In this document: in pieces, positions 26,159 to 35,001 of the stretch
Layout: the number at the start of each line of letters is the position of its first letter
Numbering within the stretch: the first letter of the stretch is position 1
Translations under genes and position numbers: made by a program
The notes under the pieces: generated by a model
The model's input: the letters and a program-made list of their open reading frames with translations, nothing else
Told to the model about the DNA's origin: nothing
The model's database searches: none
Assembly: GCF_015207375.1 (NCBI RefSeq)
Contig: NZ_JADEWY010000005.1
Location: forward strand, 1-64,000
Reading direction: 5' to 3'
DNA: 64,000 nt
DNA from: Coleofasciculus sp. LEGE 07092
Lineage (GTDB): Bacteria; Cyanobacteriota; Cyanobacteriia; Cyanobacteriales; Coleofasciculaceae

Positions 26159-27418
26159 GTTTCAATCCCTGATAGGGATTATAGAGGATTGCGACATCCG
26201 CTACATCCTGAATGGCGTCCAAGTAAAAGGTTTCAATCCCTGATAGGGATTATAGAGGATTGCGACTTATACCTATCCTCACACCTGTTATTCAGAAGTA
26301 GGTTTCAATCCCTGATAGGGATTATAGAGGATTGCGACCTGGGGCTACCTCAAAAATTACCTCATGAGGATGTTTCAATCCCTGATAGGGATTATAGAGG
26401 ATTGCGACCTTCATCAACTTGGCGATCACGGAAATAGATTGCTAAGTTTCAATCCCTGATAGGGATTATAGAGGATTGCGACTCATGCCGAACTACTGGC
26501 TGATCAGACCGAAGCTGTTTCAATCCCTGATAGGGATTATAGAGGATTGCGACCTAATGATAAATTACGACGCAGACTCTAGCCAAAAGTTTCAATCCCT
26601 GATAGGGATTATAGAGGATTGCGACTTACTAGTTTTATAGCACTTTTGCTACTTTTATAGGTTTCAATCCCTGATAGGGATTATAGAGGATTGCGACATT
26701 TGGTTATTCGCCGCCATTGCAGAGTAGGCTGATACGTTTCAATCCCTGATAGGGATTATAGAGGATTGCGACTAAATTGCAGCAGTACTTCCCCAAGGAA
26801 AAGCACGGTTTCAATCCCTGATAGGGATTATAGAGGATTGCGACGTAGCTCAGTGGTAGAGCAGCTATTTAATAGTTGGTTTCAATCCCTGATAGGGATT
26901 ATAGAGGATTGCGACTTGGCTGTTTTGCCTCTCAGTTCGGGAAAAACCCGTTTCAATCCCTGATAGGGATTATAGAGGATTGCGACCAAAGGCTTGAGCA
27001 GGATTGCCATTGAGTTCGCAGTTTCAATCCCTGATAGGGATTATAGAGGATTGCGACAATCTTTAGGTAAAGTTCCTCATCAATGGGTTCTGTTTCAATC
27101 CCTGATAGGGATTATAGAGGATTGCGACTAAAGGAAACTATCAGATGATGTTCCTGAAACTAGTTTCAATCCCTGATAGGGATTATAGAGGATTGCGACC
27201 TTCCTGTCTCAAATTTTGAAATAATTGCCCCATTAGTTTCAATCCCTGATAGGGATTATAGAGGATTGCGACGGACGAAGCGTTCCGCTCATTGCAAGCC
27301 AGCTACCTGGGTTTCAATCCCTGATAGGGATTATAGAGGATTGCGACCATCGATCATCTTTCCGAAGAAGCCTCGGAGTTGGTTTCAATCCCTGATAGGG
27401 ATTATAGAGGATTGCGAC
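26159..27418 (-). CRISPR. CRISPR array, 18 repeats and 17 spacers
   Basis: A 37-bp repeat (plus strand GTTTCAATCCCTGATAGGGA, continuing TTATAGAGGATTGCGAC) occurs 18 times, at 26159, 26230, 26302, 26372, 26446, 26517, 26589, 26661, 26736, 26808, 26879, 26950, 27021, 27092, 27163, 27236, 27311 and 27382. I see no sequence variation among the copies. Spacers are 33-38 bp. On the minus strand the repeat ends in GGGATTGAAAC, the usual 3' end that leaves the crRNA 5' handle ATTGAAAC, and has an AATCCCT/AGGGATT stem. Transcription is therefore predicted leftward, with the leader at 27419 onward. No cas gene is in the window, so the type cannot be fixed. Confidence 0.98.
26845..26878 (-). other. CRISPR spacer 10, resembling a tRNA D-arm
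   Basis: Between repeats 10 and 11 the plus strand begins GTAGCTCAGTGGTAGAGCA, which is the consensus tRNA position 7-26 region with a paired D-stem (GCTC/GAGC). The remaining GCTATTTAATAGTTG forms a near-perfect stem that does not give a standard seven-base anticodon loop in the canonical register. Because the array is probably read from the minus strand, the crRNA guide would be antisense to such a tRNA. Confidence 0.7.
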
Positions 27419-27782
27419 CGCAGGCATCCAGAACCCTTACCGTATTTAGTTTTCAAGGTGCGTTGGTGACAGTCTCCTCTCATAATAGCATTCCAGAGCC
27501 AAAGGTTGACAAGAGGAAATTTTTAAATCGGCTGAAATCCATTCATAGTAAGGCTTTCAGAAGCGGTGACACCCTCCTTTACAAGGTAAAGGCTGTAAAC
27601 CCTTATCCAATAAGGAATGTAGCCCGAAAATCCAAACAACTTCAGAAAACACCTACAGGTTGTCACCATCAAGGGAAAAAATCGAATTATCTCGCAATTG
27701 CTCACCGCCAATTCTCTCCATTTTACCCTGGCAATAAGGACAAAGAGAGTAAAAGCTAACGCAAATACCTCTTCAAGTACTC
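27419..27782 (-). promoter_or_regulatory. Predicted CRISPR leader region
   Basis: 364 bp with no supported gene between the last repeat (27382-27418) and the Uma2 gene. Repeat orientation places the array promoter and leader here, transcribing toward lower coordinates. AT-rich stretches such as AAATTTTTAAATCGG fit a leader, but no specific promoter elements could be fixed. Confidence 0.5.
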
Positions 27783-28376
27783 TTATCCCTCACCCCGCCG
27801 CAGTCCTCGTGTAAATTCCCTTAATGCCTCAATTTTGGAAGCCATCATCAGACACCGAGATAGTAGGTTGATGTCCAATTGTGGCAGAACTTCTGAGCGC
27901 TCAATCCGCTCGTATTCTGACTTACGCAAATGGTAGAGCCTAAACACCCCATCTTCCCAAAGCCATACTTCAGGGACACCTAAAGCTTGATAGCGAGTCA
28001 ACTTGCGTGAGCTGCCACTGGTAAAAATCACTTCAATCGAGAGATCGGGACGGGTCGCTGAGAAGCTCCCAATAGCAAAGGATTCATCAGCTTGTGCCGA
28101 AACCTCAAGTTCCTCTTTTTCTTGAGTACAGCTACCTAGTGGGTTAAATTCGAGTTCTTTCTCCAGAAAATACTGAACTAATAACGCCGTAATCATTCGG
28201 CTGATTGATTCGCAGTCTGGAGAAACTCTCAAGATCTCAACCTCTTCCTTGTAGTAACCCAGCCGTATCCCAGGTGAGTCGGCAAAGCTTTCCTGTAGTA
28301 GCTTGAACTGTTGCCAGTTCATTCCAGTGTGAATGAACTGTTGTGTTGTTGGCTTGTCTAGTGGTTTTGTGGTCAT
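27783..28376 (-). CDS. Uma2 family (DUF820) PD-(D/E)XK protein
   Basis: 197-residue member of the Uma2 restriction-endonuclease-like fold, a family greatly expanded in cyanobacteria and without a settled role. The core catalytic pattern is visible: the acidic residue in RPDLSIEVIF near residue 112 and the following SSRKLTRYQALGVPEVWLWE. The pocket start is MNWQQFKLLQ near residue 19. It reads toward the CRISPR array but does not resemble any Cas protein. Presence next to the array is probably chance. Confidence 0.88.
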   Translation of the reverse strand: MTTKPLDKPTTQQFIHTGMNWQQFKLLQESFADSPGIRLGYYKEEVEILRVSPDCESISRMITALLVQYFLEKELEFNPLGSCTQEKEELEVSAQADESFAIGSFSATRPDLSIEVIFTSGSSRKLTRYQALGVPEVWLWEDGVFRLYHLRKSEYERIERSEVLPQLDINLLSRCLMMASKIEALREFTRGLRRGEG

Positions 28377-28477
28377 GGCGATCGCCTCTTAATCTGCCCT
28401 CTTAGGACTAACAAATGGCATCTAAACTTATGCCACAGACTACTAGTAGATTGCTAAAACCTTGTCAACAAGCTCTG

Positions 28478-30475
28478 TTATCGTTTGGTCTGGGCTGCTA
28501 GAAGCATACTCAGAGCGTATTCGTTATGCGGTTGAATTGCCAATGCTTTTTTGAGGGAGACAACGGCATCATCAAAGCGTTTTAGATCCATCAAGGCTTC
28601 GGCTTTGTTGACCCAAGCATCGACTGAATTGGGATTAAGAGCAGTAGCTTTGTCAAGGGCAGTAAGCGCTTTATCAGGATTCCCTAACAAAATGAGTGCG
28701 ACTCCCTGGTTAATCCAGGCATCGGCAAAATCGGGATTGAGTGTTGTGGCTCGTTCGTAGAGCGCTAATGCTTCTTGGTGCTTTCCTTGCTGTTGCAGGG
28801 CAGAACCCTTACTCCACAGCGCCTCTGGGTAGTTTGGGTTAATGGCAAGTGCGCGATCGCAGGCGGTAATTGCTTCAGCAAAACGTTGCTGCGTGTTCAG
28901 ATTGTAGCAGCGCTGCCACTGGGCGGCGGCGGCGGCTGCATCGACTTGGGGTTCAGGGGGAGGGGCAGCCGGTTTAGCAGGGGATGGTGCTGGAGAGGCT
29001 TGAGGGGCAGCAGGTTTATTTGACGTTGGTGGTGCTTGAGTACCAGGGGGTTTTTCTGAAGCTGAGGGGGTTTGGGTAGCCGCAGGTTGCTTTGGTGATT
29101 GAGTCGTAGCCGATGTCGATGGGTTTGTATCCTTCGGCGTACTTTCAGCAACAGGACGTTCAGAGGGAGCTGGCTCGGACTCCTTATCCGTTTTTTCAGG
29201 GGTCTTTTCAAGGTTGGAACGATCAGTTGCAGGTGGCTTGGCTGACTCCGTAGAGCTGACAGCCGTCTGTTCGGCTGACGTTTTATCGGTAGGAGTTTGA
29301 CTGACAAACTGGGAGAAGAAAAAAGTCCTAGCCAGCAAACCTCCTCCACCCACTGCGGCTAAAATAGCGATCGCGAATAAAGGCTTGAGGAAGCGTCTCT
29401 GGGCTGGTTCCGGTGCAGCAAGGGTTGGCGATGAACTCCCCGATGAGTGTGCAAAGTGGCGTTCCGTTGTGGGTGGGGCTGTGTTGCTAGCCGCAGGTTG
29501 AGGCTGAACTGGGGGGTTTGTCGGCACCCAAAAATGGGTCGATAAATCATCTGTCCCAGATGCCGTTGAGTCTGGGGTTTGAGCGGATGCGGGTAAGGAT
29601 AGTGCGATCGCTCCTGAGATACTCTGCAAGGCGTCCAACGCTGCTGCTGCTGTCTGGTAGCGAACGCGAAAGTCGTAACGCACCATCAGGTCAAGAAATT
29701 CCGTCAGTTCAGGGTTAACTTGAGGTGCAAAATCGCGCCAGTTAATTTCTCCCGTTTCGGAATCTTCCCGTAGCAACTTGGGATGAAGTCCGGTTAGTGC
29801 CTGAATCCCAATGATACCCACGGCGTAAATATCGCTGCTAAAGCGAGGCTGTCCCCCTAACTGTTCTTTGGGAACGTAACCCTGAGTGCCAATTGAAATA
29901 GTCAAGTCTGTTTTGCCAGATGAGGGATTGAGCAACTGCGTCGTAACTTGCTTGACCGCACCAAAGTCAATCAGTACAATTTTGTCATCTGAGGAGCGAC
30001 GCATCAGATTGGACGGTTTGATGTCGCGGTGAATGACATTCTGATCGTGAACGAAAGCCAGCACCTGGAGAACATCTTGCAGCAGGGCAATCGTCTGGCT
30101 TTCTGACCAAGGCTTACCATTCCGCAACTCTTTGGTGAGGGGGTTTCCGACAACCAACTCCTGAGCCAGATAAAATTCTTCATTCTCCTCAAAGTGGGCA
30201 AGCAGGCGGGGGATCTGGTCGTGGTTACCAAGTTGGTAGAGAACTCTAGCTTCTGTATCGAAAAGCCGTCTTGCCGTTTGCAGAAAGGCAGCATCATGGG
30301 TCTGAGGCTTGAGCTGCTTGACCACGCATTGGGGTCGATCTGGTAAATGCAAGTCTTCTGCCAGAAAGGTTTGACCAAACCCACCCGCTCCTAGCTGGCT
30401 GATAATTTTGTAGCGTCCGCCTAGGGGTTTCTCGGAGTTGGTCGGTTGAAATAGACGTAAAAGGTTCAATCCCAT
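28478..30475 (-). CDS. Membrane Ser/Thr protein kinase with TPR repeats
   Basis: 665 residues in three parts. A Hanks-type kinase domain (about 20-290) has the glycine loop LGAGGFGQTF, ATP-binding Lys in CVVKQLK, catalytic VIHRDIKPSNL and metal-binding LIDFGAVK. One membrane helix (about 365-388) follows. A long Pro/Thr/Ala/Ser-rich linker leads to three to four TPR units (about 520-660, NPNYPEALWSKG, NPDFADAWINQG and NPNSVDAWVNKA). The kinase is thus cytoplasmic and the TPRs lie across the membrane. The divergent FHA gene at 30774 suggests a phospho-signalling pair. It begins at the ATG at 30475. Confidence 0.95.
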   Translation of the reverse strand: MGLNLLRLFQPTNSEKPLGGRYKIISQLGAGGFGQTFLAEDLHLPDRPQCVVKQLKPQTHDAAFLQTARRLFDTEARVLYQLGNHDQIPRLLAHFEENEEFYLAQELVVGNPLTKELRNGKPWSESQTIALLQDVLQVLAFVHDQNVIHRDIKPSNLMRRSSDDKIVLIDFGAVKQVTTQLLNPSSGKTDLTISIGTQGYVPKEQLGGQPRFSSDIYAVGIIGIQALTGLHPKLLREDSETGEINWRDFAPQVNPELTEFLDLMVRYDFRVRYQTAAAALDALQSISGAIALSLPASAQTPDSTASGTDDLSTHFWVPTNPPVQPQPAASNTAPPTTERHFAHSSGSSSPTLAAPEPAQRRFLKPLFAIAILAAVGGGGLLARTFFFSQFVSQTPTDKTSAEQTAVSSTESAKPPATDRSNLEKTPEKTDKESEPAPSERPVAESTPKDTNPSTSATTQSPKQPAATQTPSASEKPPGTQAPPTSNKPAAPQASPAPSPAKPAAPPPEPQVDAAAAAAQWQRCYNLNTQQRFAEAITACDRALAINPNYPEALWSKGSALQQQGKHQEALALYERATTLNPDFADAWINQGVALILLGNPDKALTALDKATALNPNSVDAWVNKAEALMDLKRFDDAVVSLKKALAIQPHNEYALSMLLAAQTKR

Positions 30476-30773
30476 GCCCTGCCCTTACTAGCTCATTATT
30501 TTAACCGATTATTTTCGAGGAGGGGTTGTTGTCCTATCTACCCTACCGTCGTAATTATTTTTAACTATAGTATTGTTTGTAGTTACCCACTCCTATCGTC
30601 AATATTGCCAAGATTCTGAGTCCTTCGTCCCAGAGTTTTGACGTTAAAACTCCCGCTAGAGTTTCAGTTTCCTCCTAAGTTGGGAAAACGGTTATCAAAT
30701 CTGAAATAGCCAGATAACCCTAGTTTTTTGACTAAATAACGATGTCAGCCGGCGTTTTATATCCATTTGACTT
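30476..30773. promoter_or_regulatory. Divergent promoter region between kinase and FHA genes
   Basis: 298 bp without coding signal that separates the two oppositely transcribed genes and must contain both promoters. Specific elements could not be assigned. Confidence 0.5.
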
Positions 30774-31361
30774 ATGTACATTCAATTGAGGTGGGAAGAC
30801 CCAGAAACCGGGGAGGTAAAGCGATCGCTTTTGGTAGCGCCAATTGCTGTTGGTCGAGAAGCAGACCAGATGCCAGAACAGTGGGGAGGACGAGCTGTCT
30901 CGCGTCTAGAGTTAGTCCATCAGGAAATTTCTCGGTTTCACGCCCTGATTTCAGTGGAGAACAACAAGCTCTATGTTACCGACCAGCAGAGCGCCAATGG
31001 CACCTTTCTCAACGGACGCCGAGTTCGACAAAGCACCCAGCCCTTTGGCAGTAAAGATACACTCCGCATCGGTCCTTATAAAATGACAGCAACACTGATG
31101 GGGGAAAATGACCTTAATGCCACTGCTCAAAATCCCGATCAGTCGAATCTTTCACCACCCGTTAAATCACTTTCTAAGAACACCCTAATCGTTTGGACAA
31201 TTGGTGTGGGCGTGCTGCTATTGGCAGGTTTTGGGGCTTGGGCAGCATTCAGTGCCTTACTAGAGCAATCCCGTCCTCAGGTGCCAACGACTCCCACGCC
31301 TAAGACAAGTTACTTGAGGCAGGGAAGGGGAATGGGGGAGCTGGGGAAATTTAATTGCTAA
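30774..31361 (+). CDS. FHA-domain single-pass membrane protein
   Basis: 195 residues. The FHA domain (about 5-105) would bind phosphothreonine peptides; it shows the conserved SRxH-like motif as ISRFHALISV, then NGTFLNGRRV. One membrane helix lies at about 138-162 (LIVWTIGVGVLLLAGFGAW). It is divergent from a Hanks kinase and upstream of the MscS/DEP gene. The C-terminal residues after the helix read into a GGGAAGGGGAATGGGGG repeat tract (31318-31355), so the end of the protein may have been replaced or extended by an STRR insertion. Confidence 0.88.
   Translation: MYIQLRWEDPETGEVKRSLLVAPIAVGREADQMPEQWGGRAVSRLELVHQEISRFHALISVENNKLYVTDQQSANGTFLNGRRVRQSTQPFGSKDTLRIGPYKMTATLMGENDLNATAQNPDQSNLSPPVKSLSKNTLIVWTIGVGVLLLAGFGAWAAFSALLEQSRPQVPTTPTPKTSYLRQGRGMGELGKFNC
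31318..31355. repeat. STRR-like tract inside the FHA gene 3' end
   Basis: AGGGAAGGGGAATGGGGGAGCTGGGG-type sequence, in the same class as the intergenic tracts elsewhere in the window. It encodes the last residues of the FHA protein, so either a repeat was recruited into coding sequence or a short original end was lost. Confidence 0.5.
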
Positions 31362-31419
31362 TTTATGGCTCGCTTACAACTTTTTAGCTCAATTATTAAC
31401 TTCTCCCAACTGCTGACTC

Positions 31420-33537
31420 ATGGCGTTCTCTAAGCAACCCCTTTCTAGAGTCTTTCGTTTTAAAGCGATCGCTCCCCGATTCTGGCGTTGGTTTCAACAA
31501 CCTGTCCATTTCCAGTCAAACAGACAAAAACAGTACCACAGCAGGCGGCGTTGGCGGTTGGTGTTGCTGGGTTTGCTGGCGCTGCTGCTGACTTTAATAT
31601 CGGTTCCCAGCGCGGCGCAAACGTCCCCTGTTGAACAGAATAAAGTTCCTGTAGTACTGGACGGTCGCGTTTTGTTTGAGGTGGGGAATTTTGGCACTGG
31701 CTACCGGGCTGCTAAACGAGCCGAAATCATTAATAACGCTCTGAAAGAAGAGGTGCAATCGCCTCAATTGGCAGAGATTGTCGTGGTTCGGGAAGATGAT
31801 TTGATAGCCCTTCGCTCTCGGCAGAACCAACGCCATCTTTTAACGGTGAGGGAAGAAGATACCCTTGAAGGTCCAAACAGTTTGAGCCAAGCCAATTTTT
31901 GGCGGAAGACTATCGAAGATGCCCTGCGTCGGGGGCAGCTAGAACGAACTTCAACCTATTACCGTAAGGCGCTAATGCTTGCGGTTGGTGTGGTACTCGG
32001 GGCGATCGCTGTTCATGTTAGCCTACTCTTTTTTAGAAAATGGGCATCTCACCGCCTGTCTCTCTGGCTGAATGAATCGACTTCCCCACTTCATTCGTGG
32101 GAGCAGTCGGCTCGGCTTTTGCTAAAACTGGCGCTGCTGGGAGTACAGGCAGGTTTGTGGACGGCAGTTGCTTTTTACCTGACTGACTTGTTTCCCCAAA
32201 CCCGAAGCTGGCGCTATGAGCTATTCAACTTTCTCCCCAAGTTATTTAACTTCCTAAATTCTCCCGTCATTAATCTAGGTAACAGCAATTATTCAGCTCT
32301 GCAAATGCTGTTACTGCTGGGTTTGACGGTAGGACTGTGGTTTGCCGTTAGCTTTGTCACCAAACTTTTTAAATCCTACGTCTTGGGTCGAACAGGAGCT
32401 GAACCGAGGGTGCAGGAGGTTATTGCGGTGCTAACGCAGTATACCCTCACTTTCCTGGGATTGATTGTACTGTTGCAAATTTGGGGGTTGGATGTTGGTT
32501 CTTTAACGATTCTCGCCAGTGTCTTGGGGGTGGGAATTGGCTTCGGCGTTCAGAACATTGCCAACAACTTTATCAGTGGCTTGATTATTACCTTTGAGCG
32601 ACCGATTCAGGTCGGAGATTTTGTGAAGGTGGGTGAGTTATTGGGAACGGTGGAGCGAATTGGCGCACGGAGTACAGAGATTTGCACCCTTGATCAGGTG
32701 ACGATGATTGTACCCAACTCCCGATTTTTAGAGAGTGAAGTGATTAACTGGAGTCACGGAAATCCTATTTCTCGCCTGCGGATTCCCATTGGTGTGGCTT
32801 ACGGTTCTGATGTGAAGAAGGTACAAATGGCACTTATAGAAGCCGCCAAGAGTCATCCAGAGGTATTGCTGCAACCCCATCCCCAGGTTTGGTTTCAGGG
32901 ATTTGGTGATAGCTCCCTCAACTTTGACTTATTAGTCTGGATTGGAGACCCGAAGCGGCAGTTTAAAATTAAGAGTGACCTCAACTATCGGATTGAGGAG
33001 ACTCTCCGGTGCTACGAACTGGAAGTACCCTTTCCCCAACGCGACTTGCACTTGCGATCGCCCCAACTGGATGCATTAATGGGGGCATGGCTCCAACAGC
33101 AGACGCCAATGCTATCTCTACCCCAGCAAACGGAGGCTCCGAATGGTGATCAACCCAGTGTAGAGTATAACTATACTCCAGAGAATCCCTTAGACGATAC
33201 TGTAGGTTCAGCAGAACCTTTATCTGAGCAATTGTTAACCTCGACTGTTGTCAAAAAGGAACTGACCTATACAGACATTGAGGCATTAGTCAAGGCAATG
33301 CGGGAATCAGGGGGACTCGAAATTAAAGACCGCAGCTATCGTCTGAATATCTATCCAAACTGTTTTATTGGGGCACAAGCCGTTGAATGGTTGGTGCAGC
33401 AGCAAAAGTGTTCCCGGAAAGAAGCGATCGCTCTAGGGCAGTTCTTGATCGATCGCGGTATTATTCATCACGTACTAGATGAACGTTCTTTCCAAGATGA
33501 CTATTCATTCTATCGGTTCTATGTTGATGAACGATGA
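31420..33537 (+). CDS. MscS-type mechanosensitive channel with C-terminal DEP domain
   Basis: 705 residues. An N-terminal hydrophobic segment (about 48-66, probably a signal anchor or signal peptide) is followed by a soluble region, then helices near 185-210, 235-255, 295-320 and 340-360. The MscS pore and beta domain lie at about 365-540 (VLGVGIGFGVQNIANNFISG, FERPIQVGDFVKV, VPNSRFLESEVINWSH). Residues 614-705 form a DEP domain (GAQAVEWLVQQQ, RGIIHHVLDE, DDYSFYRF). DEP domains usually mediate membrane or signalling contacts, so the fusion points to regulated channel gating. The stop overlaps the next gene's start. Confidence 0.92.
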   Translation: MAFSKQPLSRVFRFKAIAPRFWRWFQQPVHFQSNRQKQYHSRRRWRLVLLGLLALLLTLISVPSAAQTSPVEQNKVPVVLDGRVLFEVGNFGTGYRAAKRAEIINNALKEEVQSPQLAEIVVVREDDLIALRSRQNQRHLLTVREEDTLEGPNSLSQANFWRKTIEDALRRGQLERTSTYYRKALMLAVGVVLGAIAVHVSLLFFRKWASHRLSLWLNESTSPLHSWEQSARLLLKLALLGVQAGLWTAVAFYLTDLFPQTRSWRYELFNFLPKLFNFLNSPVINLGNSNYSALQMLLLLGLTVGLWFAVSFVTKLFKSYVLGRTGAEPRVQEVIAVLTQYTLTFLGLIVLLQIWGLDVGSLTILASVLGVGIGFGVQNIANNFISGLIITFERPIQVGDFVKVGELLGTVERIGARSTEICTLDQVTMIVPNSRFLESEVINWSHGNPISRLRIPIGVAYGSDVKKVQMALIEAAKSHPEVLLQPHPQVWFQGFGDSSLNFDLLVWIGDPKRQFKIKSDLNYRIEETLRCYELEVPFPQRDLHLRSPQLDALMGAWLQQQTPMLSLPQQTEAPNGDQPSVEYNYTPENPLDDTVGSAEPLSEQLLTSTVVKKELTYTDIEALVKAMRESGGLEIKDRSYRLNIYPNCFIGAQAVEWLVQQQKCSRKEAIALGQFLIDRGIIHHVLDERSFQDDYSFYRFYVDER

Positions 33538-33800
33538 GGAGAAGATTGGGACTGATGAAGCGAAATGAAATAAGTCAAGAGTGTCAACCCGAGTTGAAGA
33601 AACTTAGAGAGCAGTCAGGATTATCACAAGCAGCGCTTGCCAAATTAGTTGGCGTCACAGGCAAAACTGTAAGTAATTGGGAACGAGGAGTAACTCCTGC
33701 TAATTTGACTCTTTATCAAATGAAGGATTTATGCAGTGCGCTGGGGGTGACGCTTGAGGAGTTTACGGAATTATTTGGCTCCGTTCAAGTTGATGATTGA
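33534..33800 (+). CDS. XRE family helix-turn-helix regulator
   Basis: Small DNA-binding protein of 88 residues (or 81 from the internal ATG at 33555). The HTH motif SQAALAKLVGVTGKTVSNWERG is complete. The ATG at 33534 overlaps the MscS/DEP stop in an ATGA arrangement, which implies translational coupling and a shared transcript. It may autoregulate the signalling block. No partner toxin gene is visible, so it is not called an antitoxin. Confidence 0.88.
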   Translation: MRRRLGLMKRNEISQECQPELKKLREQSGLSQAALAKLVGVTGKTVSNWERGVTPANLTLYQMKDLCSALGVTLEEFTELFGSVQVDD

Positions 33801-33916
33801 GCAGGTAGATCATGAACCGAAAACCTTTGTAATATGCTTGTTGAATCTTACAGTAACAATTGTTTCATCAGTTGGGGAAAGTAAGGTTGATTTAGACTCA
33901 TTGAAGCAGGAGATCC

Positions 33917-34774
33917 CTACTGCTGCTGCAACGAGCGCCGCATAGTATCAACAGGTGGCATTTGTCCCAACCAGATTTTTAAAGCCGCAGCGCCTTGTTG
34001 CACCAGCATTTCCAACCCATCAATAGTAATCGCTCCCTGTTGTTTTGCCTGTTTCAGAAATTGGGTAGGATTGGGAGTGTAAATCAAGTCATAGGCGATC
34101 GCTCCTTCCCGCAATCCTTGCATTGTTACCGCATCTACAGGAGATTGCTCAATGTGAGGATACATCCCCACAGGTGTCGTGTTAACCAGTAAATCCGCTT
34201 GGGGTAAAACTTGGGGGAGTTGCTCCCAATTATAAACGTTGATACTTGCAGATAGGCTAGTATTTGCCCAACTTTGCTGAAATTGGCTTAATTTTTCCCG
34301 ATTACGACCGACTACGTGAATCTGGGTGCAACCCAACTGCATACAACCAACCACAACCGCTCGCGCTGCACCTCCGTAACCTAAAATAACGATTTGGGTT
34401 TGACTCCAATCTTGCTCGTCAGCTTTTAAGGGAGTAATAAACCCTTCAACATCAGTATTAGTACCACTCCAACCACTATCAGTACGCCAAACCGTATTCA
34501 CGGCGCCCACGAGTCGAGCAATATCTGATACCTCAGATAATAGGGGAATAATCCCTTGTTTGTGGGGAATAGTGAGATTGAATCCTTGCAAGCCAATCGC
34601 GGCAAACCCTGCAATCGCCACATTCAAATCTTCTGGTTTTACAGGTAAAGGGAGGTAGACATAATCAACACCCAATTGTGCGATCGCGCTATTGTGCATG
34701 ATCGGAGAGAGAGAATGCTCGACCGGATGACCGATAACACCCAATAGTTTAGTTGTCCCTGTAATCTGTTGCAT
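33917..34774 (-). CDS. aroE: Shikimate dehydrogenase (NADP+)
   Basis: Reduces 3-dehydroshikimate to shikimate in aromatic amino acid synthesis. 285 residues. Shikimate-binding segments GHPVEHSLSPIMHN and NLTIPHKQG (catalytic Lys near residue 70), NTVWR, and the NADP-binding loop VILGYGGAARAVV near residue 131 are intact. Monocistronic, with an STRR-like tract upstream near 34825-34850. Confidence 0.95.
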   Translation of the reverse strand: MQQITGTTKLLGVIGHPVEHSLSPIMHNSAIAQLGVDYVYLPLPVKPEDLNVAIAGFAAIGLQGFNLTIPHKQGIIPLLSEVSDIARLVGAVNTVWRTDSGWSGTNTDVEGFITPLKADEQDWSQTQIVILGYGGAARAVVVGCMQLGCTQIHVVGRNREKLSQFQQSWANTSLSASINVYNWEQLPQVLPQADLLVNTTPVGMYPHIEQSPVDAVTMQGLREGAIAYDLIYTPNPTQFLKQAKQQGAITIDGLEMLVQQGAAALKIWLGQMPPVDTMRRSLQQQ

Positions 34775-34949
34775 TAAAATCCATTGGTCTACTACTAAAG
34801 CTAGTTTATGGGACTCCGTGAACTAGGGACAGAATAGGGAATGGGGAATTCAATAGTTGTTGCATACAAATGTATCCTTTCCTTCTATAGGATTAAACGT
34901 AAACTCAGAAGCTTCTAACTTAAGAGAGATAGCTTCAGCTCCCATAGAC

Positions 34950-34967
34950 GTTACATTTATTTACATA
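34950..34967 (+). promoter_or_regulatory. HLR1 (RpaB-binding) site of the hli gene
   Basis: GTTACATT-TA-TTTACATA: two direct copies of the (G/T)TTACA(T/A)(T/A) half-site separated by 2 bp. This is the exact HLR1 design bound by the response regulator RpaB in cyanobacteria. It ends 34 bp before the hli ATG. In known cases RpaB at such promoters controls high-light genes. Confidence 0.85.
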
Positions 34968-35001
34968 AGCACTAGTAAGTGATTGAAAAGGAGCTTTTTC
35001 C

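Noticed and set aside
27783-28376. Uma2 gene as a CRISPR-associated nuclease
   Set aside because: It is a standard Uma2/DUF820 protein with no Cas features, and this family is widespread and scattered in cyanobacteria.
33534-33800. XRE gene as the antitoxin of a toxin-antitoxin pair
   Set aside because: No toxin-sized gene lies next to it; it is coupled to a channel gene.
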